Shown here piece after piece: positions 1 through 8,055 of a DNA stretch of 64,000 nt. The notes below the pieces were generated by a model that was not told the DNA's origin, did not search any database, and was given only the letters and a program-made list of their open reading frames with translations. Positions within the stretch are counted from its first letter, which is position 1. Each line of letters starts with the position of its first letter. The stretch spans positions 3,348,001 to 3,412,000 of the forward strand of contig OZ243957.1 of assembly GCA_965214585.1 (NCBI GenBank), written 5' to 3'. The DNA is from JAHCHG01 sp965214585 (lineage in GTDB: Bacteria > Acidobacteriota > Blastocatellia > Pyrinomonadales > Pyrinomonadaceae). The translations under genes were made by a program, and so were the position numbers.

Positions 1-182
1 TAAAAAGCGGCGATTTTCAGGGCGGTTTTCATTCGTTCGGTTTGGATAAAGACGGCGTGGCGTATTCGCTTGACGCAAATAATAAAAGTCTGATTTCGCC
101 GGAAATTCTCCAAAAAGTAGATCAAGCGAAAAAGGATATTGTCGAAGGCAAAATAAAAGTTACGGACGCGATGGCAAATTAA
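1..182 (+). CDS. BMP-family ABC transporter substrate-binding protein, C-terminal end (partial)
   Basis: Only the last 59 codons lie in the window, read from base 3 to the TAA at 180-182. The tail shows GVAYSLDANNKSLISPEI, then a lysine-rich helix, then MAN at the end. A GVAYSL-type turn followed by a closing helix is what I know from the C-terminus of BMP/Med lipoproteins, which bind nucleosides or related solutes outside the membrane. The ATPase at 2891 belongs to the same transporter class, so the two probably once shared an operon, now split by about 2.7 kb of unrelated genes. The identification rests on a short tail plus this context. Confidence 0.7.
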   Translation, partial: KSGDFQGGFHSFGLDKDGVAYSLDANNKSLISPEILQKVDQAKKDIVEGKIKVTDAMAN

Positions 183-189
183 AATAATT

Positions 190-744
190 ATGGATGATGA
201 AATTGAAGAAGAATTTGAAGATTTATTGGGCAAATGGCGCAGAGATTATACGCTGAATAAAATTCCGCGAAACGAAAATGGAAACCCTTTATTTGTTGAA
301 GATACTGAAGAAAATTATGAAAAATATCTGAATTGGCTGGCAGATTATTTATTTTCGGCAAAAATCGAAGCGGTAGATTTGATTCAAATTACGGAATCCA
401 ATCTTGCTTCTGTTCAAACGCTCGGACACAAAATGCTTATATTGGGTTTTGATGCTTGCGTCTATGATTACGAAATTTCGTTTTGTGATTATGAAGCCGA
501 AACGCCGGAAAGTGCAGATTTGGATTCTTTAGATTCTTACTATTTGAATTATTTTCAAAAGGCAAAGTTAGAAGACAAACAAAAAAACTTGATGAATTTA
601 TCAAGCAATATCGGAGTAAAATATGCGGATATTGCTTGGCGCACGCCGATTGCCGTTCTTTTGAAAAAAGAAAATGATAAATCGGAAAGAATTAATCTGC
701 TCAGGACATTTTTTGAGGAATATGATTATCAAAGCTATAAATAG
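190..744 (+). CDS. Hypothetical acidic protein, 184 aa
   Basis: I do not recognise this family. The product is rich in Asp, Glu, Asn and Tyr, with no signal peptide, membrane segment or cysteine cluster, so it is probably cytoplasmic. The ATG lies 7 bases after the transporter gene's stop. The end overlaps the next gene's likely start (722) by 23 bases, which suggests co-translation. The frame is uninterrupted and more AT-rich than the flanking transporter genes, which fits an insertion between the substrate-binding protein and its ATPase. No function can be assigned from sequence. Confidence 0.6.
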   Translation: MDDEIEEEFEDLLGKWRRDYTLNKIPRNENGNPLFVEDTEENYEKYLNWLADYLFSAKIEAVDLIQITESNLASVQTLGHKMLILGFDACVYDYEISFCDYEAETPESADLDSLDSYYLNYFQKAKLEDKQKNLMNLSSNIGVKYADIAWRTPIAVLLKKENDKSERINLLRTFFEEYDYQSYK

Positions 745-1795
745 CGTAAAATTGTTTACGGTCTTTCTTTTTCTACTTTTAACCGTTTCAGTTCACGCCG
801 ACGCGGTTGACAGATATGTTCGCGCACAACTTGCTGAAAAACACATTCCGGGCGCGGCAATTGCTGTTGTGAAAAATGGTAAAGTTATTAAAAAGAAGGG
901 TTACGGGTTAGCGAGCGTTGAATTTAATGTGCCGGTGACGACGGAAACGGTGTTTGAGATCGGTTCGGTTTCAAAACAAATAACCGCCGCCGCCGTGATG
1001 CTTTTGGTCGAAGACGGCAAAATAAATCTGGACGAGAAAATCTCGAAATATCTGCCGAACGCGCCCGAAGCGTGGGAAAATGTGACCGTTCGACATCTTT
1101 TGACGCATACTTCCGGCGTAAAAAGTTACACGAGTTTGGGCGGTTTCGAGCTTTCAAAAAGATACAAAGTCGCCGATTTTATCAGGGAATTAAACGCGCA
1201 TCCGCTTGATTTTGAGCCGGGATCAAATTACAAATACAGCAACAGCGGTTATTCGCTTTTGGGTTACATTATCGAATCGGCATCAGGCAAAAGTTATTGG
1301 GAATTTCTGCGCGAAAGAATTTTTGAGCCGCTGAAAATGAATCACACCGCAGACCGCGATCCGCAGTTTATTATCAAAAACCGCGCGACGGGTTACGAAT
1401 GGAAAGAAGGGAAACTCGTCGGGCGCGATTACGAATTGACCGATCTTTTCAGCGCGGGCGCAATTGTTTCAACCGTTTCGGATTTAGCCAAATGGGACAT
1501 CGCTCTGCGCGACGAAACTTTGTTGAAAAAGACGAGCAAAAACGAGATGTGGAAGTCTTATATTTTGACAAGCGGCAAGGAAAATTCTTACGGTTTCGGT
1601 TGGAACGTCGGCGAATTCGGCGGTCAGAAATTGTTGAGCCACGGCGGACAAACGGCGGGTTTTGCCGCGAATATCTCGCGCTATACAGATGCCGATCTGG
1701 ACGTAATCGTTTTAACGAATTTGGGAACACAAGGCGCGGGAAGCCAAATTGCACGCGGCATTGCAGAGATTTACATTCCGTTTTATATCGGCTGA
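722..1795 (+). CDS. Serine hydrolase, beta-lactamase class C / DD-peptidase fold, secreted
   Basis: A 357-residue serine hydrolase of the class C beta-lactamase/penicillin-binding family (PF00144). An N-terminal signal peptide (MIIKAINSVK, a hydrophobic core, then VSVHA) points to export. The three family motifs are present: SVSK at residues 82-85 (nucleophile Ser82, Lys85), YSN at 172-174 and HGG at 307-309. The frame is open from 674, but 722 gives a normal signal peptide and has GAGGA just upstream, so I chose it. It overlaps the preceding gene by 23 bases and the opposing gene's end by 13. The substrate is unknown; esterase or D-aminopeptidase activity is as likely as beta-lactamase. Confidence 0.9.
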   Translation: MIIKAINSVKLFTVFLFLLLTVSVHADAVDRYVRAQLAEKHIPGAAIAVVKNGKVIKKKGYGLASVEFNVPVTTETVFEIGSVSKQITAAAVMLLVEDGKINLDEKISKYLPNAPEAWENVTVRHLLTHTSGVKSYTSLGGFELSKRYKVADFIRELNAHPLDFEPGSNYKYSNSGYSLLGYIIESASGKSYWEFLRERIFEPLKMNHTADRDPQFIIKNRATGYEWKEGKLVGRDYELTDLFSAGAIVSTVSDLAKWDIALRDETLLKKTSKNEMWKSYILTSGKENSYGFGWNVGEFGGQKLLSHGGQTAGFAANISRYTDADLDVIVLTNLGTQGAGSQIARGIAEIYIPFYIG

Positions 1796-2394
1796 ATATT
1801 TTCGGAAATCGCGCGGAAAACGAAATGCAATGCTCCGAAAAGTTCGGGCAAATTATCGAGGTCGAAACTTTTCGGATGGCGAATCAAAGTATTTTCCGTG
1901 AGTTTGCCGAACTGCCATCTTTCGCCGTCAGTAACGATTCCGAAAACGGCTGTTTGGTCGTCTTGATTGAGTTTTTGAATGGCGACGAGTTCCGCTAAAC
2001 ATTGCGCCCAACCGACTTCAAAATCGTTTTTCTTGGCTTCGACAACGCCGAGCAGAGGTTTTGCCAAGACGGTTTTGCCAAGCGGCGATTTTGTCGCAAT
2101 CAAATAATCGGGCGTTCCATTTAACTTTGCGTCATAAGTGAAAAATTTTTGAATCCAGAGAATGAATTTATCGCTGTAATCTTTGTAAACTTCGCGCAGA
2201 ATCGGAAAAATTACGGCTTCCGTTCTCGCGCCTTCGGAAGTGAAAACCGGAAGATTTTCGGTTGTAAATTTAAATTCGCGCAGAAAGATTTCCGATGGTT
2301 CGACGGGTTGTGCAAATATGAAATCAGTTTCATCAAGAACAATATTGTATTCAACTTGAACTTTGCCGATTTCTTTGTATTCGCTGGAGGACAT
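1783..2394 (-). CDS. PD-(D/E)XK nuclease-like protein, 203 aa
   Basis: The middle of the protein carries PDYLI (residues 95-99) and, 20 residues later, GVVEAKK (116-122), the spacing and chemistry of a PD-(D/E)XK catalytic core. An upstream RTEAVIFPILREV helix could supply the early glutamate. This layout resembles stand-alone restriction-type nuclease domains related to type I R N-termini. There is no methyltransferase or helicase next to it, so it is an orphan here. It is convergent with the serine hydrolase, sharing 13 bases at the 3' ends. The nuclease fold is inferred from motifs; target and role are unknown. Confidence 0.65.
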   Translation of the reverse strand: MSSSEYKEIGKVQVEYNIVLDETDFIFAQPVEPSEIFLREFKFTTENLPVFTSEGARTEAVIFPILREVYKDYSDKFILWIQKFFTYDAKLNGTPDYLIATKSPLGKTVLAKPLLGVVEAKKNDFEVGWAQCLAELVAIQKLNQDDQTAVFGIVTDGERWQFGKLTENTLIRHPKSFDLDNLPELFGALHFVFRAISENIQPI

Positions 2395-2428
2395 ATCCGA
2401 ATCTTAGTCTAAAATGTAAGAAAATAAA

Positions 2429-2530
2429 ATGCTCGAACTAAAAAACATTACAAAAACATTCGGCGATGTCGTCGCCAGTAAAGACGTTTCGATGAACATC
2501 GAAAAAAGCACGATTCACGCAATTATCGGT
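2429..2530 (+). pseudogene. Duplicated 5' fragment of the BMP-type ABC ATPase gene
   Basis: These 102 bases repeat the first 34 codons of the ATPase gene at 2891, with 6 mismatches by my count, five of them at third codon positions or otherwise conservative. The copy starts with the same ATG and MLELKNITKTFGDVVASK, then breaks off just before the Walker A lysine, where unrelated sequence begins (GGTATGAAATT). It cannot give a working ATPase. It is a scar of a duplication or insertion that placed bases 2531-2890 between the copies. Confidence 0.9.
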
Positions 2531-2553
2531 ATGAAATTAAATTTTGAATAAAA

Positions 2554-2844
2554 TTATTTTGGTAAAACGGGTTTGAAGATAGTTTCCAATTGACGTTCGA
2601 TGCGGTCAACTCTGGTTTCCAGAGAGGTAAAACGGTCATCCATTCGCTTTTCGAGAGCTATAATGCGATTTTCCAAATCGGTAAAACGCGCTTCCATACG
2701 TTTTTCGTTTTGTTCCAACTGACTTTTTATCTGGTCGAACAGACGCTCGACCATTCGCTGATTGAGCCAAGATGCGCCGAAAATGGCTAAAACCAGCGTA
2801 AAAAGTGCGATAACTATTGAAATAACGGCAGTTGTCGTATCCAT
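2554..2844 (-). CDS. Small membrane-anchored coiled-coil protein, 96 aa
   Basis: One N-terminal membrane helix (about residues 5-25, AVISIVIALFTLVLAIFGAS) is followed by a heptad-rich coiled coil (about 35-88) with repeated EKRM and RFT.LE units, reminiscent of small membrane-anchored coiled-coil or DUF1640-like proteins. The topology implies a short membrane anchor with a cytoplasmic or periplasmic rod that probably oligomerises. It lies alone on the minus strand between the broken and the intact start of the ABC ATPase gene, so it may have arrived with the event that duplicated that start. Function is unknown. Confidence 0.65.
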   Translation of the reverse strand: MDTTTAVISIVIALFTLVLAIFGASWLNQRMVERLFDQIKSQLEQNEKRMEARFTDLENRIIALEKRMDDRFTSLETRVDRIERQLETIFKPVLPK

Positions 2845-2890
2845 AAGATTTTCATTTGAAATTATACGATAGAATTTCTATAAATTAAAG

Positions 2891-4402
2891 ATGCTCGAAC
2901 TAAAAAACATTACAAAAACATTCGGCGATGTGGTCGCCAGTAAAGACGTTTCGATGAACATCGAAAAAGGCACAATTCACGCGATTGTCGGCGAGAACGG
3001 CGCGGGGAAATCTACGATTATGCGCGTCGCTTACGGTTTCTATAAAGCCGATTCGGGCGGGATTTTCTTTGACGGAAAATCTGTTGAAATAAATAATCCG
3101 CACGACGCAATCGCGCTCGGAATCGGGATGGTTCATCAGCATTTTATGCTTGTGGACACAATGACTGTGGCGGAAAACATTGTGCTTGGCGCGGAAACGG
3201 GTTCGGCGTTTGATCTGGATTTGGATGAGGCGGAAGCGAAAATCGCTGCGCTTTCCGACGAACTACGGCTTGATGTAAATCCTAAAGCGTTAATTGAGGA
3301 TTTATCCGTCGGAGCGCAGCAGCGAGTCGAACTTTTGAAGGCACTTTTCCGCGATGCCGAATTTTTGATTTTGGACGAGCCGACGGCGGTTTTGACTCCG
3401 CAGGAAGTCGAGGATTTTTTCGGGATTTTGCGGCGGATGAAATCGCAGGGAAAAACGATTGTCATAATCACGCACAAATTGGACGAAGTTTTGGCGATTT
3501 CCGATAACGTAACCGTGATGCGCGATGGAAAAGTTGTCGGGAATGTAAAAACATCGGACACGACGCGCGAAGATTTGGCAAAAATGATCGTTGGGCGAGA
3601 AGTTTTACTGCGCGTCGAGAAGCCGGATGCGAATCCGGGCGCGGGCGTTCTAACTGTCAAGAATTTTTCGATCAGAGGAAAGCACGGAATTGCGGTTGAC
3701 GATGTTTCATTTAAGGTTGACGCGGGCGAGATCGTCGGCATTGCGGGAATCGAAGGAAACGGACAAACCGAACTTATCGAAGCACTTGCGGGTTTGATCG
3801 GAAAGGAAAATATCAGCGGAACAGTCGAATTTGCAGGGAAAAATATTTCGGGTTTTTCGGCGAGGCAATTAAAAGAATTAGGCATCGCGCACATTCCCGA
3901 AAACCGTCATAAACGCGGGCTTTTACTTGATGAAAATTTAGAAGAAAACGCGATTCTCGGCGTTCATTATCGTCCGCCGGTAACTTCGGGAGGTTTCTTA
4001 AATTCAAGCGAGATCGAACGGCGAACAAAGGAAATCATCGAAAATTTCGACGTGCGCCCGCCGATTCCCACGCTTTCCGCGAAATCTCTGTCGGGCGGAA
4101 ATCAGCAAAAACTTATTATCGGCAGGGAATTTGAGTTAAAGCCGAAACTTCTGCTCGTTTCGCAGCCGACTCGCGGCGTGGACATCGGCGCAATCGAATT
4201 TATTCACAGGAAGTTAATCGAACTGCGCGATGCGGGAACGGCGGTTTTGCTGGTTTCCGCCGAACTCGAAGAAGTTACGGCACTTGCCGACAGATTATTG
4301 GTTATTCGTGAAGGAAAAATCGTCGGCGAAGTTGATCCGAAAGTTACTTCTAACGAAGAAATCGGTCTGATGATGACGGGCGGAAACGAGCAGAGTAATT
4401 AA
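2891..4402 (+). CDS. ABC transporter ATP-binding protein, double NBD, nucleoside/simple-sugar type
   Basis: A 503-residue ATPase with two nucleotide-binding domains in one chain, the form used by BMP-dependent nucleoside and by sugar importers. Domain 1 has Walker A GENGAGKST (34-42), a Q-loop around VHQHFML (81-87), signature LSVGAQQR (138-145) and Walker B LILDEP (159-164). Domain 2 has a degenerate P-loop, GIEGNGQTE (286-294), signature LSGGNQQK (400-407) and SQPTRGVD (424-431), as usual for the family. It fits the BMP protein ending at 182. No permease genes follow within the window, so membrane partners must be encoded elsewhere or are lost. Confidence 0.93.
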   Translation: MLELKNITKTFGDVVASKDVSMNIEKGTIHAIVGENGAGKSTIMRVAYGFYKADSGGIFFDGKSVEINNPHDAIALGIGMVHQHFMLVDTMTVAENIVLGAETGSAFDLDLDEAEAKIAALSDELRLDVNPKALIEDLSVGAQQRVELLKALFRDAEFLILDEPTAVLTPQEVEDFFGILRRMKSQGKTIVIITHKLDEVLAISDNVTVMRDGKVVGNVKTSDTTREDLAKMIVGREVLLRVEKPDANPGAGVLTVKNFSIRGKHGIAVDDVSFKVDAGEIVGIAGIEGNGQTELIEALAGLIGKENISGTVEFAGKNISGFSARQLKELGIAHIPENRHKRGLLLDENLEENAILGVHYRPPVTSGGFLNSSEIERRTKEIIENFDVRPPIPTLSAKSLSGGNQQKLIIGREFELKPKLLLVSQPTRGVDIGAIEFIHRKLIELRDAGTAVLLVSAELEEVTALADRLLVIREGKIVGEVDPKVTSNEEIGLMMTGGNEQSN

Positions 4403-4598
4403 AATGGCAGTTCGATACAAAAATGTTGATTTTAAAGAAGAAATTCTCCTGCAATCTATATTAAAACAAAAATGGATTGCGAAAAAAAAACCAATACATC
4501 CTAACTTCGTGCGGGCTTCTGCATTTTTCGCAAACCAATTTCTGTTTGGTATAGATAAAAAGTTTATTTTCTTTTCGTCTGGAAATTATCTTGTAAAT
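4403..4598. other. Gap after the ABC ATPase, weak ORF only
   Basis: An ATG at 4404 opens a frame that runs into the terminator and the opposing gene (to 4751). Its first 65 codons resemble nothing I know and the rest is antisense to a real gene, so I do not call it. No permease remnant is visible. Confidence 0.4.
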
Positions 4599-4650
4599 AA
4601 AATGACAGCCGTTCCGAATCTCTTGATAAATTCGGAACGGCTGTCATTTT
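4599..4650 (-). terminator. Perfect 21-bp stem-loop terminator
   Basis: Bases 4599-4619 and 4630-4650 are exact reverse complements around a 10-base loop. The stem has A-rich and T-rich outer ends on both strands, so it can terminate the minus-strand gene ending at 4653 and also reads as a terminator for the ABC ATPase on the plus strand. Confidence 0.85.
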
Positions 4651-4652
4651 TC

Positions 4653-5696
4653 TTATCTTCTCAGTCCGTTTTGTCCAGTCGTGGTAAAGTCCAGATTGGT
4701 CAGTTCTTCATTGACCGTAACTACGCGCGGAGCAAATTGGTAGCGTTTTGATTGGGCGTTCAGAATATACGTCTGCCCGACCTCGACATCTTCAAACCGG
4801 AAATATCCGAATTGATTTGTTCGCGCGACGCGATTGTTTCCGTTTGCGTCTGACAACACAATTGTTACATTTCCGATTCCGCGCGATCTCTCGCTTGATA
4901 CGCGCCCGCCAATCGTAACGCTTGCCGCCGTCGGACCGAGAACTTCGACCGAGCCTTTTTCACATTCGGCGAGAGTATCGCCGTCCTGATCGGTCGGGCG
5001 AGTCATATTTCTCTGGTCAACATTAAACGGCGTGACTCCGCAGCCGTTTGCGCCGCTTGGAATCGTATCAATCACCGGACTGGTTACGGCGGGCATATAA
5101 TTCAGCGTCGCGGAAGCTCCACTATTGTTGTTTTGGATCACACAATTGTTAAAAGTAACATTATCGCCCGCCGCATTTATGCGAACTCCGCCGCCGAATA
5201 ATCCGGTCGGTTGATTTCCGTTGCGAATAGTAACTCCGTTGAAAACGACTATCGAGTTTACCGCAGTCATATGGAAAACCCTTTCAGTTGCAGTTAATGG
5301 TGCAGCATTTGCTTATATTATCGTGGTTGCACTTCCCGCACCGTTAATTGTGATGTTTGATAAAATGTCCAAATCACCACTCGCATTTGCGTCTTCAACG
5401 CCGGCTAAAGTTTGCGTATAAGTTCCCGCCGGAAGCGTGATAATATCATCGCCCGCCAGCGCGTTGGCTTCGGTGATCGCCGCCCGCAGAGTGCAGTTAA
5501 GATTTATCGTTTGACAAATGCCATCACCCGGTGCCGCATCATTTGCATCGTCTGTCGTATTAACAACAAAAGTTGCCGCCGAAACGGACGAAATATTTAT
5601 TAAAAAATAGACCGCAAATAATGCGGCAACGATGGCGAAATTTCGCCGTGCATTTTTGGGGAAAAGTTCTCGCAGATTTGATTGATTGAAAAGCAT
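4653..5696 (-). pseudogene. CSLREA-type secreted beta-helix protein, broken by an in-frame stop
   Basis: The two halves are in one frame, split by a TAA at 5313-5315. The N-terminal half has a signal peptide and the CSLREA-like start (FVVNTTDDAND, then CTLRAAITEANA, then INGAGSATTII). The stop falls where this family usually has Gln in TIIQAN, so a CAA to TAA change is likely. The C-terminal half has a short beta-helix remnant (VFNGVTIRNGN, then NNCVIQNNNSG), an odd join to SPVIDTIPSG, and a carboxypeptidase-regulatory-like domain (GRVSSERSRGIGNVTIVLSD). The central repeats seem largely deleted. Such proteins are normally exported surface proteins; this copy looks dead. Confidence 0.8.
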
Positions 5697-5928
5697 AATT
5701 TAGAAATCCTCCTGTTCTTTAGTTTCTGTTTGGTTAAACGTGCTGTTTTTTTATACGGCACATTATAGAATCTAAACCTTAATTAGAATTCACGCGCTCG
5801 TCCGAAAACAATATGCGGTTTCAGGTGGTTGAAGGATAAGAAATTAGGGTTTAAATTTTTGTTACAAATTGTGTAAGCATAATATACATAAATCCGAAAA
5901 AGCACAAGGAAAAAATGATCGGAGTTTT

Positions 5929-6045
5929 TTATTTGGAGTTTGAAACGAATAAATCTCTCATTTTTTCGATGGCTTTCTGCAAGTTTTCCAACGAAGTCGC
6001 ACAAGAGAAACGCAAAAATCAGTTCGCGTTTAATTTCGCGCCGAC
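5929..6045 (-). pseudogene. C-terminal remnant of a class I aminotransferase
   Basis: On the minus strand the last codons before TAA at 5929-5931 read FLRFSCATSLENLQKAIEKM, matching the C-terminus of the intact aminotransferase at 6750 (FLRFSYATSMENLQKAVDKI). Just upstream the frame holds a stop where the intact gene reads GADG, and similarity fades beyond it. It is therefore a decayed paralogue tail, not a gene. The rest of 5697-6142 shows nothing I can name. Confidence 0.8.
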
Positions 6046-6142
6046 GATTGTTACTCAATGAGATTCATTTAAGAAATTAATTTGCGATATTTGCTATAAT
6101 TGTGTTAAATTAGGTGCAAATTAAATGCTTTTGAGGTTAATT

Positions 6143-6418
6143 ATGATTGATATTGTTAAAGACATTGATTCGCTTTCAAATTTTAAGCGAAATTCGGCTA
6201 AATATGTAAAACGGATGAAAAAAAGCGGTTCGCCCGTTGTGCTGACAATTAACGGAAAAGCGCAGATTGTGATGCAGGATGCGGAAAGTTATCAAAAAAT
6301 GCTCGAACTTCTCGAACGGGCTGAAACGATTGACGGAATTCGTCAAGGATTAGATGACGTAAATAATAAAAGAACCAAATCGCTGAGGGATTTTAAACAA
6401 GAGTTGAACGAAATTTGA
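6143..6418 (+). CDS. Phd/YefM-type antitoxin
   Basis: A 91-residue protein with the Phd/YefM layout. The N-terminal DNA-binding half has SNFKRNSAKYVKRMKKSG and VVLTINGKAQIVMQDAESYQ, followed by a C-terminal helix that usually wraps the toxin. The family binds and neutralises a RelE/ParE toxin and represses its own promoter. I place the start at 6143 because GAGG lies 6 bases upstream; an earlier in-frame ATG at 6125 lacks a ribosome site. The toxin gene follows after 4 bases, the standard antitoxin-first order. A palindromic operator is not obvious by eye. Confidence 0.88.
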   Translation: MIDIVKDIDSLSNFKRNSAKYVKRMKKSGSPVVLTINGKAQIVMQDAESYQKMLELLERAETIDGIRQGLDDVNNKRTKSLRDFKQELNEI

Positions 6419-6422
6419 TGCG

Positions 6423-6740
6423 ATGAGCGAAATTTACAAAATCGAAATCACGACCACCGCCGAAGTTGAAGCTAAAGAAGCAATTTTGCGGATAAAACAA
6501 TATTCAGCAGATTCGGCAAAACGATTTAGCGAAGGTTTAATAGAAGCCGTCGAATCTTTACAGAATAATCCTTTCAGATGTGCGCTTGCTCCCGAAAATG
6601 ATTTCTTTTATGAAGAAATACGGCATTTGCTTTACGGAAAATATCGGATTTTAATAACGATTAACAAAGAAACGGTTTATATTTTGCACATCAGACATTC
6701 TTCTCAAAGATATGTAAAACAAGAAATTGATGAAGATTGA
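6423..6740 (+). CDS. RelE/ParE-superfamily toxin
   Basis: A 105-residue basic protein of the RelE/ParE fold: an N-terminal strand (YKIEITTTAEVEAKEA), two helices, and the family's C-terminal sheet with EIRHLLYGKYRILITI and a YILHIRHSSQRY end. In ParE proteins the target is gyrase; in RelE proteins it is ribosome-bound mRNA. The sequence alone does not separate them, although the YGKYRILI and HIRH patterns recall ParE. It lies 4 bases after the antitoxin gene and is surely co-transcribed. The pair sits between an aminotransferase remnant and an intact aminotransferase, typical of a mobile module. Confidence 0.87.
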   Translation: MSEIYKIEITTTAEVEAKEAILRIKQYSADSAKRFSEGLIEAVESLQNNPFRCALAPENDFFYEEIRHLLYGKYRILITINKETVYILHIRHSSQRYVKQEIDED

Positions 6741-6749
6741 TAAAAAAAA

Positions 6750-7931
6750 TCAAATAACTTTTTTTATTTTATCAACTGCTTTTTGCAAATTTTCCATCGA
6801 AGTCGCATAAGAAAATCGCAAAAATCCGTCCGCGCCGAATCCCGCGCCGTCCGTGGCGACGATGTGCGCTTCGTTTAATAAAGTTTCGGCAACGTCGGCG
6901 GAAGTTTTATATTTTTCGCCGAGCAAACCGCGCACATCGGCGAAGGCGTAAAACGCGCCTTCGGGCATTTCGCATTTGAAATTTTCGATCTTTTGCAGTT
7001 CGGGAATCAGCCAATCGCGCCTTTTTTTGTATTCGGCGAGCATTTCTTCAACCGCGTTCATAGATTTTTCGCGTTCTTCCAAAGCTCTCGCGCAGGCGTA
7101 TTGCACAAAAGATGTCGGATGCGTCGCCGAATGGCTTTGCAGTTTGACCATCGCGTTCGTCCAATCTTCGTTCGCAATCGTATAACCGCTTCGCCAGCCG
7201 GTCATCGCGTAAGTTTTTGAAAACGAACCGGAAACGCAGACGAATTTTCGCAAATCTTCGGGCAGAACGGCGGAAGTGAAAACTTTTTCGGGCGGATATA
7301 CGAAAAACAGATAACATTCGTCGGTCAAAACATAGACGCTTTTTTCAGCGCAAACTTCGATGATCTTTCGCATTTCATCCGGCGGAATTACGCGCCCCGT
7401 CGGATTGTTCGGCGAATTAATTATTAAAAGTTTTGTTTTTTCGGTGATCGAGTTTTTGACCTGTTCGGCGGTTAAAACGAAATCGGTTTCTTCCGTTTTG
7501 ATAAAAACGCTTTTCGCACTACAAAATGTAACTATTTCGGGAAATGTCACCCAATACGGTTTCGGAATCAAAACTTCATCGCCCGCGTTCAAAATCGTGC
7601 AAGCCGCGTTAAAAAGTCCCTGTTTTCCGCCGCAGCTTGCCGCGACTTCCGACGGCGAAAAGTCCGCGCCGAACTGCTCCGCGTAAAATTCTGCAACCGC
7701 TTCTTTTAATGATTTCAAACCCGACGAAGGCGTGTATTTCGTCAAGCCTTTTTCTAAGCCTTCGACGGCAAAATTTTTGATAAATTCGGGCGTTGGAAAA
7801 TCCGGTTCGCCGACGCTCAGATCAATTACGTCAATTCCTTTATCGCGCATCTCGGCGGCGGCTTGCGCGGCTTTTAGAGTTGACGAAGCGGACATTTTTC
7901 GGACATTTTCGGAAACGGGAAAAGAATTCAT
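6750..7931 (-). CDS. Pyridoxal-phosphate aminotransferase, class I (aspartate aminotransferase-like)
   Basis: A 393-residue fold-type I aminotransferase. Family landmarks are the N-terminal DLSVGEPDFPTP (37-48), NSPNNPTG (172-179), the cofactor-binding Asp and Tyr in LTDECY (202-207), the Schiff-base lysine Lys239 in GSFSKTYAMTGWRSGY, and the C-terminal FLRFSYATS, whose Arg binds the substrate carboxylate. It most likely moves an amino group between aspartate and 2-oxoglutarate in the cytoplasm; prephenate or other specificities cannot be excluded. It is transcribed alone. The decayed copy at 5929-6045 shows there was once a second, related gene. Confidence 0.93.
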   Translation of the reverse strand: MNSFPVSENVRKMSASSTLKAAQAAAEMRDKGIDVIDLSVGEPDFPTPEFIKNFAVEGLEKGLTKYTPSSGLKSLKEAVAEFYAEQFGADFSPSEVAASCGGKQGLFNAACTILNAGDEVLIPKPYWVTFPEIVTFCSAKSVFIKTEETDFVLTAEQVKNSITEKTKLLIINSPNNPTGRVIPPDEMRKIIEVCAEKSVYVLTDECYLFFVYPPEKVFTSAVLPEDLRKFVCVSGSFSKTYAMTGWRSGYTIANEDWTNAMVKLQSHSATHPTSFVQYACARALEEREKSMNAVEEMLAEYKKRRDWLIPELQKIENFKCEMPEGAFYAFADVRGLLGEKYKTSADVAETLLNEAHIVATDGAGFGADGFLRFSYATSMENLQKAVDKIKKVI

Positions 7932-8055
7932 ATTCGTAAATGGTAAATGGAAAACGGAAAATAGTAAAAAATGAATTTAACAAAATTTATCGTTTTAAGA
8001 GCCGACGCAGTTGAAGATGAAAAAGCGGAAAATTATTCGGAATAAATGATAGATT
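7932..8055. other. Upstream region of the aminotransferase
   Basis: AT-rich spacer. A 24-codon plus-strand frame (7971-8045) is present but has no ribosome site or recognisable product, so I do not call it. The rest of the 472-bp gap to coaD is filled mainly by the palindromic element described next; 8257-8403 shows nothing I can name. Confidence 0.5.

Noticed and set aside
1399..1998. 199-codon frame overlapping the serine hydrolase
   Set aside because: Arginine-rich, out of phase with the clear serine hydrolase, and lacking any family signal; it is a shadow.
4404..4751. Open frame of 115 codons after the ABC ATPase
   Set aside because: Its second half is antisense to the CSLREA gene and passes through a perfect terminator stem; the first half resembles nothing and does not look like a permease.
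5783..6058. Minus-strand frame of 91 codons
   Set aside because: It reads the aminotransferase remnant in the wrong frame; the similarity to the intact aminotransferase is in another frame, so this is no gene.
7971..8045. 24-codon frame upstream of the aminotransferase
   Set aside because: No ribosome site, no family, too short to support.
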